This document shows, one piece after another, positions 1-9,102 of a stretch of DNA of 20,145 bases. Within the stretch, counting starts at the first letter, position 1, and every line of letters starts with the position of its first letter. Position numbers and translations under genes: made by a program. The notes beneath the pieces are model-generated. The model searched no databases and was not told the origin of the DNA. It saw only the letters and a program-made list of their open reading frames with translations. This DNA is from UBA7985 sp965658725 (lineage in GTDB: Bacteria > Pseudomonadota > Alphaproteobacteria > UBA7985). The stretch is taken from the NCBI GenBank assembly GCA_965658725.1, contig CBFHUI010000046.1, positions 1-20,145 on the forward strand, read 5' to 3'.

Positions 1-31
1 CCCCTGCTCTAACCAACTGAGCTACCCCGCC
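1..31 (-). tRNA. tRNA 5' part, probably elongator tRNA-Met (cut by window edge)
   Basis: Read on the minus strand from position 31, the sequence starts with a 7-base acceptor strand GGCGGGG, then TA, a D-stem GCTC, the D-loop AGTTGGTTA, the closing GAGC, A, and the start of the anticodon stem GGGG. This is a textbook tRNA 5' third. The anticodon, variable loop and T-arm lie beyond position 1, so the isotype cannot be read. The first bases resemble the alphaproteobacterial elongator tRNA-Met(CAT) as I remember it, so that isotype is an inference. A promoter sits directly upstream on the same strand. Confidence 0.9.
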
Positions 32-42
32 ACGGTGCAGCG

Positions 43-71
43 TATCTACGGGGCGAGGGGCGCAGGGTCAA
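43..71 (-). promoter_or_regulatory. Probable sigma-70-type promoter of the tRNA gene
   Basis: On the minus strand, TTGACC (71 to 66) is followed after exactly 17 bases by TAGATA (48 to 43), and the mature tRNA 5' end lies 11 bases further on at 31. The -35 box matches 5 of 6 consensus bases and the -10 box 3 of 6, with ideal spacing and position. No start site has been mapped. Confidence 0.6.
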
Positions 72-239
72 GCCTCTTGATCCTCTTGCGCCTTGCCCAT
101 CAAACAAGCCTCCGTCGCGGCTGGCGCAACGCAGGCTGAGAGCAGCCCAAAAACGATCCCCCGACCCCTGGGCCGTGACGCAATTAGGCGTTGCGTGCTA
201 AGAGTTAGGGGCTTTGTGACTGCTGCAGGAAGGCTGCTG

Positions 240-674
240 ATGCCGTCTTTAATCGACGCACTCAAACCCTTTGCGAATTGGGCGCTGCGCCTGTCTCTAT
301 CGGCGACGTTCCTGTTTCACGCCTGGGACAAGTTCGACGCTTGGCCTTCTTTTCCGACCTGGTTGGCGGCGACTGCGATTGTTCCGGCCTATCCTGTGCC
401 CGTCGCGATTCTGGTCACGGTGCTGGAAGCGGTCGCAGGAGTCGGGATCATCGCCGGCATCTTTTTGGGCTCCACCGTAACCCGACTGGCGGCTTTGGCG
501 GTGATTCCAGTGATGATCGGCGCAATTGTGCGCGTGCACTGGTCGATTGGGTTCAACAACATTCAGATTACGGCCGACGGTGCCATGACCTTTCCAGGGT
601 GGGAGTTCAATCTCGCCCTGCTGGCCATGGCCGTTTACTTCGTGATCGCCGGCAACAACGATTCCGAGGGGTGA
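240..674 (+). CDS. DoxX-like small integral membrane protein
   Basis: A 144-residue hydrophobic protein with four likely membrane segments at about residues 13-28, 52-76, 79-100 and 121-138, the size and layout of the DoxX/DoxD-like family. Members are inner-membrane proteins, in some cases linked to thiosulfate or redox metabolism, but for most, including this one, the substrate is unknown. The ATG at 240 is chosen because AGGAAGG lies 6 bases before it and the first membrane helix follows at once. The frame is open upstream to 93, but those extra 49 residues are Arg-rich, unlike the family, and lack a good ribosome binding site. It converges with mnmA, leaving only 16 bases between stop codons and no visible terminator. 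Confidence 0.8.
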   Translation: MPSLIDALKPFANWALRLSLSATFLFHAWDKFDAWPSFPTWLAATAIVPAYPVPVAILVTVLEAVAGVGIIAGIFLGSTVTRLAALAVIPVMIGAIVRVHWSIGFNNIQITADGAMTFPGWEFNLALLAMAVYFVIAGNNDSEG

Positions 675-690
675 GCGCCAAGGCCAGCCC

Positions 691-1815
691 TTAGCCCAGC
701 CGCCGCTCCGCACCCGCTATCCAGCCACCGCCCAACAGGCGTTCGCCATCATAGAATACCGCGGCCTGCCCGGGTGCGACCCCGGCATGGGGTTCCATCA
801 GGGTCACTTCAGCGCGGTTGTCCGACTGCAACGTCAGGGCAGCATCAAGCGGGTCCATGGCCGAGCGTAGTTTGACGCGGATGCGCTTGGGCGCGTCGGC
901 TTCGACCGCGCCACCCAGCCAGTTGACTTCGCGAACATGCACGATGTTGCGGTCCAGGGCCTCGCGCGGGCCGACGATGACCTGCCGCGCTTCGGGGTCC
1001 AATCGGACCACGTAGATCGGTTCACTCAGTCCGCCGATGCCCAACCCTTTGCGCTGCCCAATGGTATAGCCGATGATTCCGCGGTGCTTCCCCAGAACAC
1101 GGCCATCCATGTGGACGATTTCACCGGGCTGATCGGCCTCAGGCCGAACCTTGCGCACCACGCGGGCATAATCACCGTCCGGGACGAAGCAGATGTCCTG
1201 GCTGTCGGGTTTGTCGGCAATGGCGAGACCCAGCTGCTGCGCGAGGTCGCGGGTCCGGGATTTGGGCCACGCGCCTAAGGGGAACCGCAGAAAGTCGAGC
1301 TGCTCCCGCGTTGTCGCGAACAGGAAGTAAGACTGATCTTTGCCGCCGTCAAAAGCACGGTACAGCGCCGGGGTGCCATCGTCGTCAACGCGCCGCTCTA
1401 TATAGTGTCCGGTCGCGAGTACGTCGCCGTCCAGATCCTTGGCCGTATCGAGCAGGTCACGGAACTTGACGGTTTGGTTGCAGCGCACGCACGGGATCGG
1501 CGTTTCGCCCATCAGGTAGGAGTCGGCGAAATCATCGATCACGCTGTCGCGGAACCGGCTTTCGTAGTCGAGCACGTAATGGGGAAAGTCCATCATCTCC
1601 GCCACGCGGCGGGCATCGTAGATGTCTTGTCCAGCGCAGCACGCACCACGCTTCTCGATCGCGGCACCGTGGTCATAGAGCTGAAGGGTGATACCAACGA
1701 CGTCGTAGCCTTCGGCTTTGAGCATGGCGGCGGTGACCGAAGAATCGACACCGCCGGACATGGCGACCACGACCCGCGTGTCGCCGGGGGCTTTGTTAAG
1801 GCCGAGTGAATTCAT
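691..1815 (-). CDS. mnmA: tRNA-specific 2-thiouridylase MnmA
   Basis: MnmA is the cytoplasmic enzyme that activates U34 of tRNA Lys, Glu and Gln with ATP and replaces its 2-oxygen with sulfur delivered through a persulfide relay. The 374-residue product shows the PP-loop SGGVDSS at residues 20-26, the RCNQTVKF segment whose Cys112 fits the first catalytic cysteine, GHYIERR at 136-142, DQSYFL at 160-165, and SQDICF with Cys209 as the partner cysteine. Length matches the family. I start at the ATG at 1815; an in-frame TTG at 1830 would add five residues but has no ribosome binding site. The 1815 start has no clear Shine-Dalgarno either. A minus-strand TAGATT at 1860-1855 could be a -10 box, but I see no matching -35. 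Confidence 0.96.
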   Translation of the reverse strand: MNSLGLNKAPGDTRVVVAMSGGVDSSVTAAMLKAEGYDVVGITLQLYDHGAAIEKRGACCAGQDIYDARRVAEMMDFPHYVLDYESRFRDSVIDDFADSYLMGETPIPCVRCNQTVKFRDLLDTAKDLDGDVLATGHYIERRVDDDGTPALYRAFDGGKDQSYFLFATTREQLDFLRFPLGAWPKSRTRDLAQQLGLAIADKPDSQDICFVPDGDYARVVRKVRPEADQPGEIVHMDGRVLGKHRGIIGYTIGQRKGLGIGGLSEPIYVVRLDPEARQVIVGPREALDRNIVHVREVNWLGGAVEADAPKRIRVKLRSAMDPLDAALTLQSDNRAEVTLMEPHAGVAPGQAAVFYDGERLLGGGWIAGAERRLG

Positions 1816-2370
1816 GGGTTCAAGGTCCAAGGTTCAATCGAATATGTTAGCTGTAATCTAAGCAAGCGGGGCTTTTTACGCCAGTCCCGCCAGCGCGCAG
1901 CGGCGTCGCGCGCGGTGGGGGAGGGTGCTTGTGGTGCTGAGTGACGACGGGCAAGGTCGGCATCGACACCGCTGACCGGGGCGCTTTGGTCCCATAATGC
2001 GTTGGAATGCAAAGGGTCATGTCGGCCATGCGCCGGATTGCAGTGCAAAACGCCCTTCGGCTGTTGACCGCTCCCGCCCCCCTCTGTAAACCCCGCCCAT
2101 CGCTTGCGCGCCACCGACTTGCTTAGGTGGTGTGCGTTTGTCGGCTTGAAGTCGCCAGCGCCTAAGGACGAGAGCAGGGGTCTTCCCTTCACAAGTCTGG
2201 ATAAGCGAAGAGTTTTTGCCTCACCGGCGCTCCCTTTTTAGGTCGCAGCGCAACGGTCGGGGCCGAAAGTCTTTGCGTCGCTGTCTTCTTTATTGCACCG
2301 GGAAATCGGGCGGAACGAATTTCGCGCTCAGGCGCGGAGAGCAAAGACGCAGACGAATAGGAAGGCTTTC
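1816..2370. other. Long intergenic region upstream of rpsL
   Basis: These 555 bases separate divergent mnmA and rpsL. I find no credible gene; the open frames on the minus strand are Arg/Pro-rich and lack family resemblance. Visible structure: a GC hairpin with GCGCGC arms at 1893-1898 and 1908-1913, a 5-bp hairpin CCACC/GGTGG at 2111-2130, and a T-rich patch around 2213-2240. A candidate promoter at 2064-2092 would give a leader of about 270 bases to rpsL. The length suits a control region for a large ribosomal operon, but no known leader motif is recognised. Confidence 0.6.
2064..2092 (+). promoter_or_regulatory. Candidate promoter of the str-S10 operon
   Basis: TTGACC at 2064-2069 is followed after 17 bases by TAAACC at 2087-2092. 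The -35 hexamer is identical to that of the tRNA promoter at the left edge and the spacing is the same; the -10 box is weak (3 of 6). It is the best match I found between mnmA and rpsL, but other start points are possible. Confidence 0.35.
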
Positions 2371-2742
2371 ATGCCCACAGTAAACCAGTTGATCCGCAAG
2401 GGCCGCCAGAACAAGCCCGTGCGTAACAAGGTCCCCGCTCTTGAGGCTTGCCCTCAGCGCCGTGGGGTTTGCACCCGTGTTTACACCACCACGCCAAAGA
2501 AGCCGAACTCCGCTCTCCGGAAAGTCGCCCGTGTGCGTCTGACCAATGGCTTTGAAGTGACCTCCTACATCCCGGGCGAAGGCCACAACCTGCAGGAACA
2601 CTCCGTGGTCATGATCCGCGGCGGTCGTGTGAAAGACCTGCCGGGTGTGCGGTACCACACCATCCGCGGTGTTCTGGATACCCAGGGCGTCAAGGACCGT
2701 CGCCAGCGCCGCTCCAAGTACGGCGCCAAGCGTCCGAAGTAA
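2371..2742 (+). CDS. rpsL: 30S ribosomal protein S12
   Basis: S12 sits in the decoding centre of the small subunit and helps control accuracy. The 123-residue product is full length and near-canonical from the N-terminal TVNQLIRKGR through TTPKKPNSALRKV to the C-terminal RSKYGAKRPK. Lys43 and Lys88, where streptomycin resistance changes arise in other bacteria, are both wild type, and Asp89, the usual methylthiolation site, is present. The start is the ATG at 2371, preceded by AGGAAGG; the frame is open to 2293, but the extra residues do not belong to S12. It is the first gene of a 15-gene co-directional cluster. In many bacteria rpoB and rpoC lie directly upstream; here mnmA does, on the other strand. 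Confidence 0.98.
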   Translation: MPTVNQLIRKGRQNKPVRNKVPALEACPQRRGVCTRVYTTTPKKPNSALRKVARVRLTNGFEVTSYIPGEGHNLQEHSVVMIRGGRVKDLPGVRYHTIRGVLDTQGVKDRRQRRSKYGAKRPK

Positions 2743-2840
2743 GATTGATCGTTTAACTCATTGGGCCGGGTCGGCCGAAGCGCGGAAGAAACCGCAGCAT
2801 CGTCCACCCCCAACACTGTTGTAAGAGAAGGAACATCGCT
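2743..2840 (+). promoter_or_regulatory. rpsL-rpsG intercistronic region, possible S7 control site
   Basis: This is a 98-base gap in an otherwise tight operon. It contains a perfect hairpin GGCCG-GGT-CGGCC at 2764-2776 and ends in the rpsG ribosome binding site (AAGGA). In E. coli the S12-S7 gap is of similar length and is where S7 represses its own translation. That the same happens here is inference from gap length and a hairpin only. Confidence 0.35.
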
Positions 2841-3311
2841 ATGTCCCGTCGTCACCGCGCCGAGAAACGTGAAGTTCTCCCTGATCCAAAGTTCGGGGAT
2901 ACAATTGTAACGAAGTTTATGAACGTCCTGATGATCGACGGCAAAAAGTCTGCCGCTGAAAAGATCGTCTACGGCGCGTTCGACCGCATTTCCGGCCGCA
3001 CCGGTCAGGAAGGCGTTCAGGTTTTCCACGAAGCGCTGGAAAACGTCCGTCCACAGGTTGAGGTCCGCTCCCGCCGCGTTGGTGGTGCGACCTACCAGGT
3101 GCCGGTTGAAGTCCGCAGCGAGCGCGCACAGGCGCTGGCGATCCGTTGGCTGATCGGCGCATCCCGTAACCGTTCTGAAAACACGATGACTGACCGCTTG
3201 GCGAACGAGCTGCTCGACGCAGCGAGCTCCCGCGGCGCGGCCATCAAGAAGCGCGAAGACACGCACCGTATGGCCGAGGCCAACAAGGCGTTCTCGCACT
3301 ACCGCTGGTAA
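2841..3311 (+). CDS. rpsG: 30S ribosomal protein S7
   Basis: S7 is a primary assembly protein that binds the 3' domain of 16S rRNA and organises the head of the small subunit near the E site. The 156-residue product has the standard N-terminus SRRHRAEKREVLPDPKFGD, the central VGGATYQVPVEV segment (about residues 80-91) and the C-terminal MAEANKAFSHYRW. Length is typical. The start has AAGGA upstream. It lies 98 bases after rpsL and 59 before fusA, the usual str-operon order. Confidence 0.98.
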   Translation: MSRRHRAEKREVLPDPKFGDTIVTKFMNVLMIDGKKSAAEKIVYGAFDRISGRTGQEGVQVFHEALENVRPQVEVRSRRVGGATYQVPVEVRSERAQALAIRWLIGASRNRSENTMTDRLANELLDAASSRGAAIKKREDTHRMAEANKAFSHYRW

Positions 3312-3370
3312 TCTCGAATTGGCTGGGTGATCCCCACTCGCCGCAGTCAAAGGCATAAGGAACCGCCACA

Positions 3371-5449
<2,079 letters not shown>

Positions 5450-5540
5450 TTTCGGGCTAACCAAATTGAAGGGAAGAGGGGCCTCGGCTTCTCGACCCGG
5501 ACTTAGGACAGTAACCACGGGAACAAAGGGATAAGGACCC

Positions 5541-6731
5541 ATGGCTAAGGAAAAGTTTGAGCGTAATAAACCGCACGTGAACGTTGGCACCATCGGCCAC
5601 GTTGACCACGGTAAAACCACCCTTACGGCAGCAATCACCAAGGTGATGTCTGAAGTATACGGTTCTGCAGCAGTTGCTTTCGACGAAATCGATAAGGCAC
5701 CTGAAGAAAAAGCACGCGGTATCACCATCTCCACCGCGCACGTAGAGTACGAGACCGACGCGCGTCACTACGCACACGTCGATTGCCCAGGCCACGCCGA
5801 CTACGTGAAGAACATGATCACCGGCGCTGCTCAGATGGACGGCGGTATCCTCGTTGTAAACGCAGCGGACGGCCCAATGCCTCAGACCCGTGAGCACATC
5901 CTGCTCGCGCGTCAGGTTGGCGTTCCTGCACTGGTCGTATTCCTGAACAAGGTTGACCAGGTTGACGACGAAGAGCTGCTCGAGCTGGTTGAAATGGAAA
6001 TCCGCGAGCTGCTGTCTGAGTACGAATTCCCGGGCGACGATATTCCAATCGTTAAGGGTTCTGCTCTGGCTGCTCTGGAAGGCCGCGACGACGAGATCGG
6101 TAAGAACCAGATCGTTGAGCTGATGAAGGCTGTTGACGGCTACGTTCCTGAGCCACAGCGCGCTCTGGACATGCCGTTCCTGATGCCAGTGGAAGACGTG
6201 TTCTCCATTTCCGGTCGTGGTACCGTTGTGACCGGTCGTGTTGAGCGTGGCGTCGTTAAGGTTGGCGAGGAAATCGAGATCGTCGGTATCCGCGACACCC
6301 AGAAGACGACCTGTACCGGCGTGGAAATGTTCCGCAAGCTGCTGGACCAGGGTGAAGCTGGCGACAACATCGGTGCTCTGCTCCGTGGTGTAGGCCGTGA
6401 AGACGTTCAGCGTGGCCAGGTTCTGGCTGCTCCGGGCTCCATCACCCCGCACACCAAGTTCAAGGGCGAAGCGTACATCCTGACCAAGGACGAAGGTGGC
6501 CGTCACACGCCGTTCTTCACCAACTACCGCCCACAGTTCTACTTCCGTACGACCGACGTGACCGGCGTTGTATCTCTGGAAGCTGGCGTGGAAATGGTCA
6601 TGCCTGGTGACAACATCACCATGAACGTTGAGCTGATCGCACCGATCGCTATGGACGAAGGCCTGCGTTTCGCTATTCGCGAAGGCGGCCGGACCGTTGG
6701 CGCAGGTGTTGTTGCGACCATCGTTGAGTAA
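5541..6731 (+). CDS. tuf: Translation elongation factor Tu
   Basis: EF-Tu delivers aminoacyl-tRNA to the ribosomal A site as a GTP complex. The 396-residue product has G1 GHVDHGKT (19-26), the effector region RGITI (59-63), G3 DCPGH (81-85, catalytic His85) and G4 NKVD (136-139), followed by intact domains II and III ending RTVGAGVVATIVE. A strong AAGGA precedes the ATG. The gene joins fusA to the S10 genes. Many proteobacteria carry a second tuf near tRNA-Trp, secE and rplK; whether one exists here cannot be seen. Codon use is strongly biased, as in highly expressed genes. Confidence 0.98.
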   Translation: MAKEKFERNKPHVNVGTIGHVDHGKTTLTAAITKVMSEVYGSAAVAFDEIDKAPEEKARGITISTAHVEYETDARHYAHVDCPGHADYVKNMITGAAQMDGGILVVNAADGPMPQTREHILLARQVGVPALVVFLNKVDQVDDEELLELVEMEIRELLSEYEFPGDDIPIVKGSALAALEGRDDEIGKNQIVELMKAVDGYVPEPQRALDMPFLMPVEDVFSISGRGTVVTGRVERGVVKVGEEIEIVGIRDTQKTTCTGVEMFRKLLDQGEAGDNIGALLRGVGREDVQRGQVLAAPGSITPHTKFKGEAYILTKDEGGRHTPFFTNYRPQFYFRTTDVTGVVSLEAGVEMVMPGDNITMNVELIAPIAMDEGLRFAIREGGRTVGAGVVATIVE

Positions 6732-6784
6732 GGACTGACGTCCTGACTAATGAGCGGGGTGGCGGTCTTGCCGCCCCAATGCTC
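6731..6784 (+). promoter_or_regulatory. Two hairpins after tuf: possible attenuator or processing site
   Basis: A small hairpin, AGGAC-TGAC-GTCCT, spans 6731-6744 and overlaps the last base of the tuf stop. A larger one spans 6752-6784: GGGGTGGC (6756-6763) pairs with GCCGCCCC (6770-6777) around a 6-base loop, extended by GAGC/GCTC with an AAT bulge. No T-run follows, so it is not a classic intrinsic terminator. It could moderate read-through, stabilise the tuf mRNA end or mark a processing site in the 175-base gap before rpsJ. Confidence 0.5.
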
Positions 6785-6906
6785 AGCCCTAGGGAAGCCC
6801 TGCTTCCGAGCCGGAGACAAACCGGCGTTGAGATTGTTGGAATGTGCTGCGGCAGCGCAGCGAAATGTGAGCATCGCCCTTTGTTGGGCGGGCGAAGAGG
6901 ACACTG

Positions 6907-7221
6907 ATGGATAGTCAGAACATCCGGATCCGGCTTAAGGCCTTCGATCACCGCATCCTGGATAACTCCACGCGGGAGATCGTGAACACTGCCAAGCGCA
7001 CGGGCGCTCAGGTCCGCGGTCCAATTCCGCTGCCGACACGGATTGAACGGTTCACCGTCCTGCGTGGTCCGCACGTGGATAAGAAGAGCCGCGAGCAGTT
7101 TGAAATTCGCACGCACAAGCGCGTGCTGGATATCGTTGACCCAACACCACAGACCGTGGACGCGCTGATGAAGCTCGACCTCGCAAGCGGTGTCGACGTT
7201 GAGATTAAGCTGCAAGCCTAA
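6907..7221 (+). CDS. rpsJ: 30S ribosomal protein S10
   Basis: S10 is part of the head of the small subunit and in other bacteria also pairs with NusB in transcription antitermination. The 104-residue product begins with DSQNIRIRLKAFDHRILD and contains the conserved RGPIPLPTRIERFTV loop segment and REQFEIRTHKRVLDIVDP, covering the whole family with one or two extra C-terminal residues. AGAGGA lies 6 bases before the ATG. It follows tuf after 175 bases and opens the S10 block; rplC follows 40 bases later. Confidence 0.98.
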   Translation: MDSQNIRIRLKAFDHRILDNSTREIVNTAKRTGAQVRGPIPLPTRIERFTVLRGPHVDKKSREQFEIRTHKRVLDIVDPTPQTVDALMKLDLASGVDVEIKLQA

Positions 7222-7261
7222 GGGCGCGGCTGATTAGTTAAGAACGCACGGAGAAAGAACC

Positions 7262-8011
7262 ATGCGCACGGGTTTGATCGCACAGAAAATGGGCATGATG
7301 CGCCTCTTCACCGAAGACGGCACGCACCAGCCAGTAACAGTGCTGAAAATGGACGGCTGTCAGGTCGTTGCCCAGAAGACTACCGAACGCGACGGCTACA
7401 GCGCTGTTCAGCTCGGCTTCAACGAAGCCAAGCCAAAGAACACGTCCAAGCCGATGCGCAGCCACTTTGCCAAGGCGCGCGTGTCGCCGAAGAAGAAGCT
7501 GCTCGAGTTCCGCGTTCCTGAGGAAAACCTCGTTGAGGTTGGCGCTGAATTGGCGGCGGATCACTTCGTCGCCGGTCAGAAGGTCGACGTTTGCGGCACG
7601 TCCATCGGTAAAGGCTTTGCCGGTGCGATGAAGCGCTGGAACTTCGGCGGCCTGCGCGCGTCCCACGGTGTTTCGATCTCTCACCGTTCGCACGGCTCTA
7701 CCGGCCAGTGTCAGGATCCAGGTCGCGTGTTCAAGGGCAAGAAAATGGCTGGTCACATGGGTGCGCGTCGGGTGACGACGCTGAACCTCGATCTGGTCGA
7801 CGTTGACGTTGAACGCGGTCTGCTCTTCGTAAGGGGCGCTGTGCCTGGTTCCGAAGGCGGCTACGTAACCATCCGCGACGCAGTCAAGAAGGCTGCACCG
7901 GAAGGCGTTCCAATGCCTGCGGGCATCCGTGACCGCTCTGCGCCTGCTGCTCCTGCAGCGGAAGCTGAGGTTGAAGTTGAAACGCCTGCTGAAGACGGCG
8001 GCGAAGAGTAA
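7262..8011 (+). CDS. rplC: 50S ribosomal protein L3
   Basis: L3 is an early assembly protein that reaches from the surface of the large subunit towards the peptidyl transferase centre. The 249-residue product starts MRTGLIAQKMGMMRLF and carries the conserved long-loop segment GSTGQCQDPGRVFKGKKMAG (residues 145-164); Gln149 sits where PrmB methylates L3 in E. coli. The protein is about 40 residues longer than E. coli L3, mostly because of an Ala/Glu-rich acidic tail from about residue 227 ending EDGGEE. GGAG lies upstream of the ATG. An 84-base gap containing a short hairpin separates it from rplD. Confidence 0.98.
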   Translation: MRTGLIAQKMGMMRLFTEDGTHQPVTVLKMDGCQVVAQKTTERDGYSAVQLGFNEAKPKNTSKPMRSHFAKARVSPKKKLLEFRVPEENLVEVGAELAADHFVAGQKVDVCGTSIGKGFAGAMKRWNFGGLRASHGVSISHRSHGSTGQCQDPGRVFKGKKMAGHMGARRVTTLNLDLVDVDVERGLLFVRGAVPGSEGGYVTIRDAVKKAAPEGVPMPAGIRDRSAPAAPAAEAEVEVETPAEDGGEE

Positions 8012-8095
8012 AGAATGAGGGGCGCTGTTCGGCGCCTCCGGTAACGGCTTCAGCGGCTCCGGCCATGAAGCTCCAAAGCGAGGAGAAGCAGTTCC

Positions 8096-8734
8096 ATGAA
8101 AGTGGATATGCTGACATTGCAGGGTGATAAAGCGGGCGAAGCGACCCTGCACGACGACATCTTTATGCTGCCGGTGCGTGCTGACTTGTTGCACCGCGCC
8201 GTGCGCTGGCAACAGGCTAAGCGCCGCGCGGGGACGCACAAGGTTCTGTCCCGGTCTGAAATCGCACGGACGGGCAAGAAGTTCGTTCGTCAAAAGGGTT
8301 CTGGTGGCGCACGTCACGGCTCTAAGCGGGTGAACGTGTTCCGCGGTGGTGGCGTCGTCCACGGCCCGACCCCACGCGATCACAGCTTTGACCTACCCAA
8401 GAAGGTCCGTGCGCTGGCTCTGAAGACTGCGTTTTCGGCCAAGAAGGCGTCCGGTGAGCTGACGGTCATCGACAGCGCCAAGATGGATGCACCGAAGACC
8501 AAGGCTCTGAAGGACGCGCTGGCCAAGTACGCTGGTTCGACCGTTCTGGTCATGGATGTTTCCATCGACGGCAACCTGCAGCTCGCAGCGAACAACATCG
8601 CTGGCGTTAACTGCCTGCCGACCGCTGGTGCTAACGTTTACGACCTTTTGGCTCACGAGCAGGTTCTGATCACCAAAGACGCAGCTGAAGCACTCGAAGT
8701 TCGCTTCGGTCTGCGTGAAGCAAGCGGGGAGTAA
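8096..8734 (+). CDS. rplD: 50S ribosomal protein L4
   Basis: L4 binds 23S rRNA domain I and lines the peptide exit tunnel; in E. coli it also represses the S10 operon. The 212-residue product has the tunnel-loop signature GTHKVLSRSEIARTGKKFVR followed by QKGSGGARHGSKR, then FRGGGVVHGPTPRDHSF, and the C-terminal ANVYDLLAHEQVLITKDA. AGGAG lies upstream of the ATG. Length is typical. rplW starts only 5 bases after its stop, suggesting coupled translation. I did not recognise the gammaproteobacterial S10 leader that L4 acts on. Confidence 0.98.
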   Translation: MKVDMLTLQGDKAGEATLHDDIFMLPVRADLLHRAVRWQQAKRRAGTHKVLSRSEIARTGKKFVRQKGSGGARHGSKRVNVFRGGGVVHGPTPRDHSFDLPKKVRALALKTAFSAKKASGELTVIDSAKMDAPKTKALKDALAKYAGSTVLVMDVSIDGNLQLAANNIAGVNCLPTAGANVYDLLAHEQVLITKDAAEALEVRFGLREASGE

Positions 8735-8739
8735 GGGCC

Positions 8740-9087
8740 ATGTCACGCGGCTACATGCTGTCCAAGCGCGCCAAGGCAAAGCCAAATCTGGCTCTTTCCG
8801 GTGAGCGTGCTTTCGAAGTTCTGCGTCGTCCGATCATCACGGAAAAGGCGTCTCTGGCGTCCGTGAACGGTCAGTACGTATTTCAGGTTGCGATCGACGC
8901 AACCAAGGCTGAAATCAAGGCAGCGGTTGAGCAGTTGTTCTCCGTTGACGTGAAGGCGGTCAACACCTCGATTGCTAAGGGCAAGACCAAGCGTTTCCGC
9001 GGTCGTCTTGGTCAGCGTTCGAACATCAAAAAAGCCTACGTCTCTCTGGCTGCTGGTCAGCAGATTGACACGGGCATCGGCGCTTAA
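8740..9087 (+). CDS. rplW: 50S ribosomal protein L23
   Basis: L23 sits at the exit of the peptide tunnel and is the docking point for trigger factor and the signal recognition particle. The 115-residue product contains VLRRPIITEKASLASVNGQY and the conserved KAVNTSIAKGKTKRFRGRLG segment. It is about 15 residues longer than the usual 95-100, mainly through a basic N-terminal extension (MLSKRAKAKPNLALSGERAF). I keep the ATG at 8740, since GGGGAG at 8726-8731 is 8 bases away; the internal Met codon at 8755 has no such site. It lies 5 bases after rplD. Confidence 0.97.
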   Translation: MSRGYMLSKRAKAKPNLALSGERAFEVLRRPIITEKASLASVNGQYVFQVAIDATKAEIKAAVEQLFSVDVKAVNTSIAKGKTKRFRGRLGQRSNIKKAYVSLAAGQQIDTGIGA

Positions 9088-9102
9088 GGGAAACGCATAC
9101 CG

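Noticed and set aside
93..239. Upstream extension of the DoxX-like gene
   Set aside because: Frame is open, but the 49 extra residues are Arg-rich, unlike the family, while AGGAAGG sits correctly before the ATG at 240.
1813..1838. Short direct repeat with AAGGT core before mnmA, considered as a regulatory repeat
   Set aside because: Two imperfect copies of about 7 bases only, in the untranslated leader; too short to separate from chance.
1812..2192. 126-codon minus-strand open frame upstream of mnmA
   Set aside because: It overlaps the mnmA start and the promoter region, is rich in Arg, Pro and His, and has no recognisable domain.
7238..8383. 381-codon open frame antisense to rplC and rplD
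   Set aside because: Same codon register as both genes; a codon-bias shadow. The same applies to the antisense frames at 5457-6506, 2565-3377 and 10586-11497.
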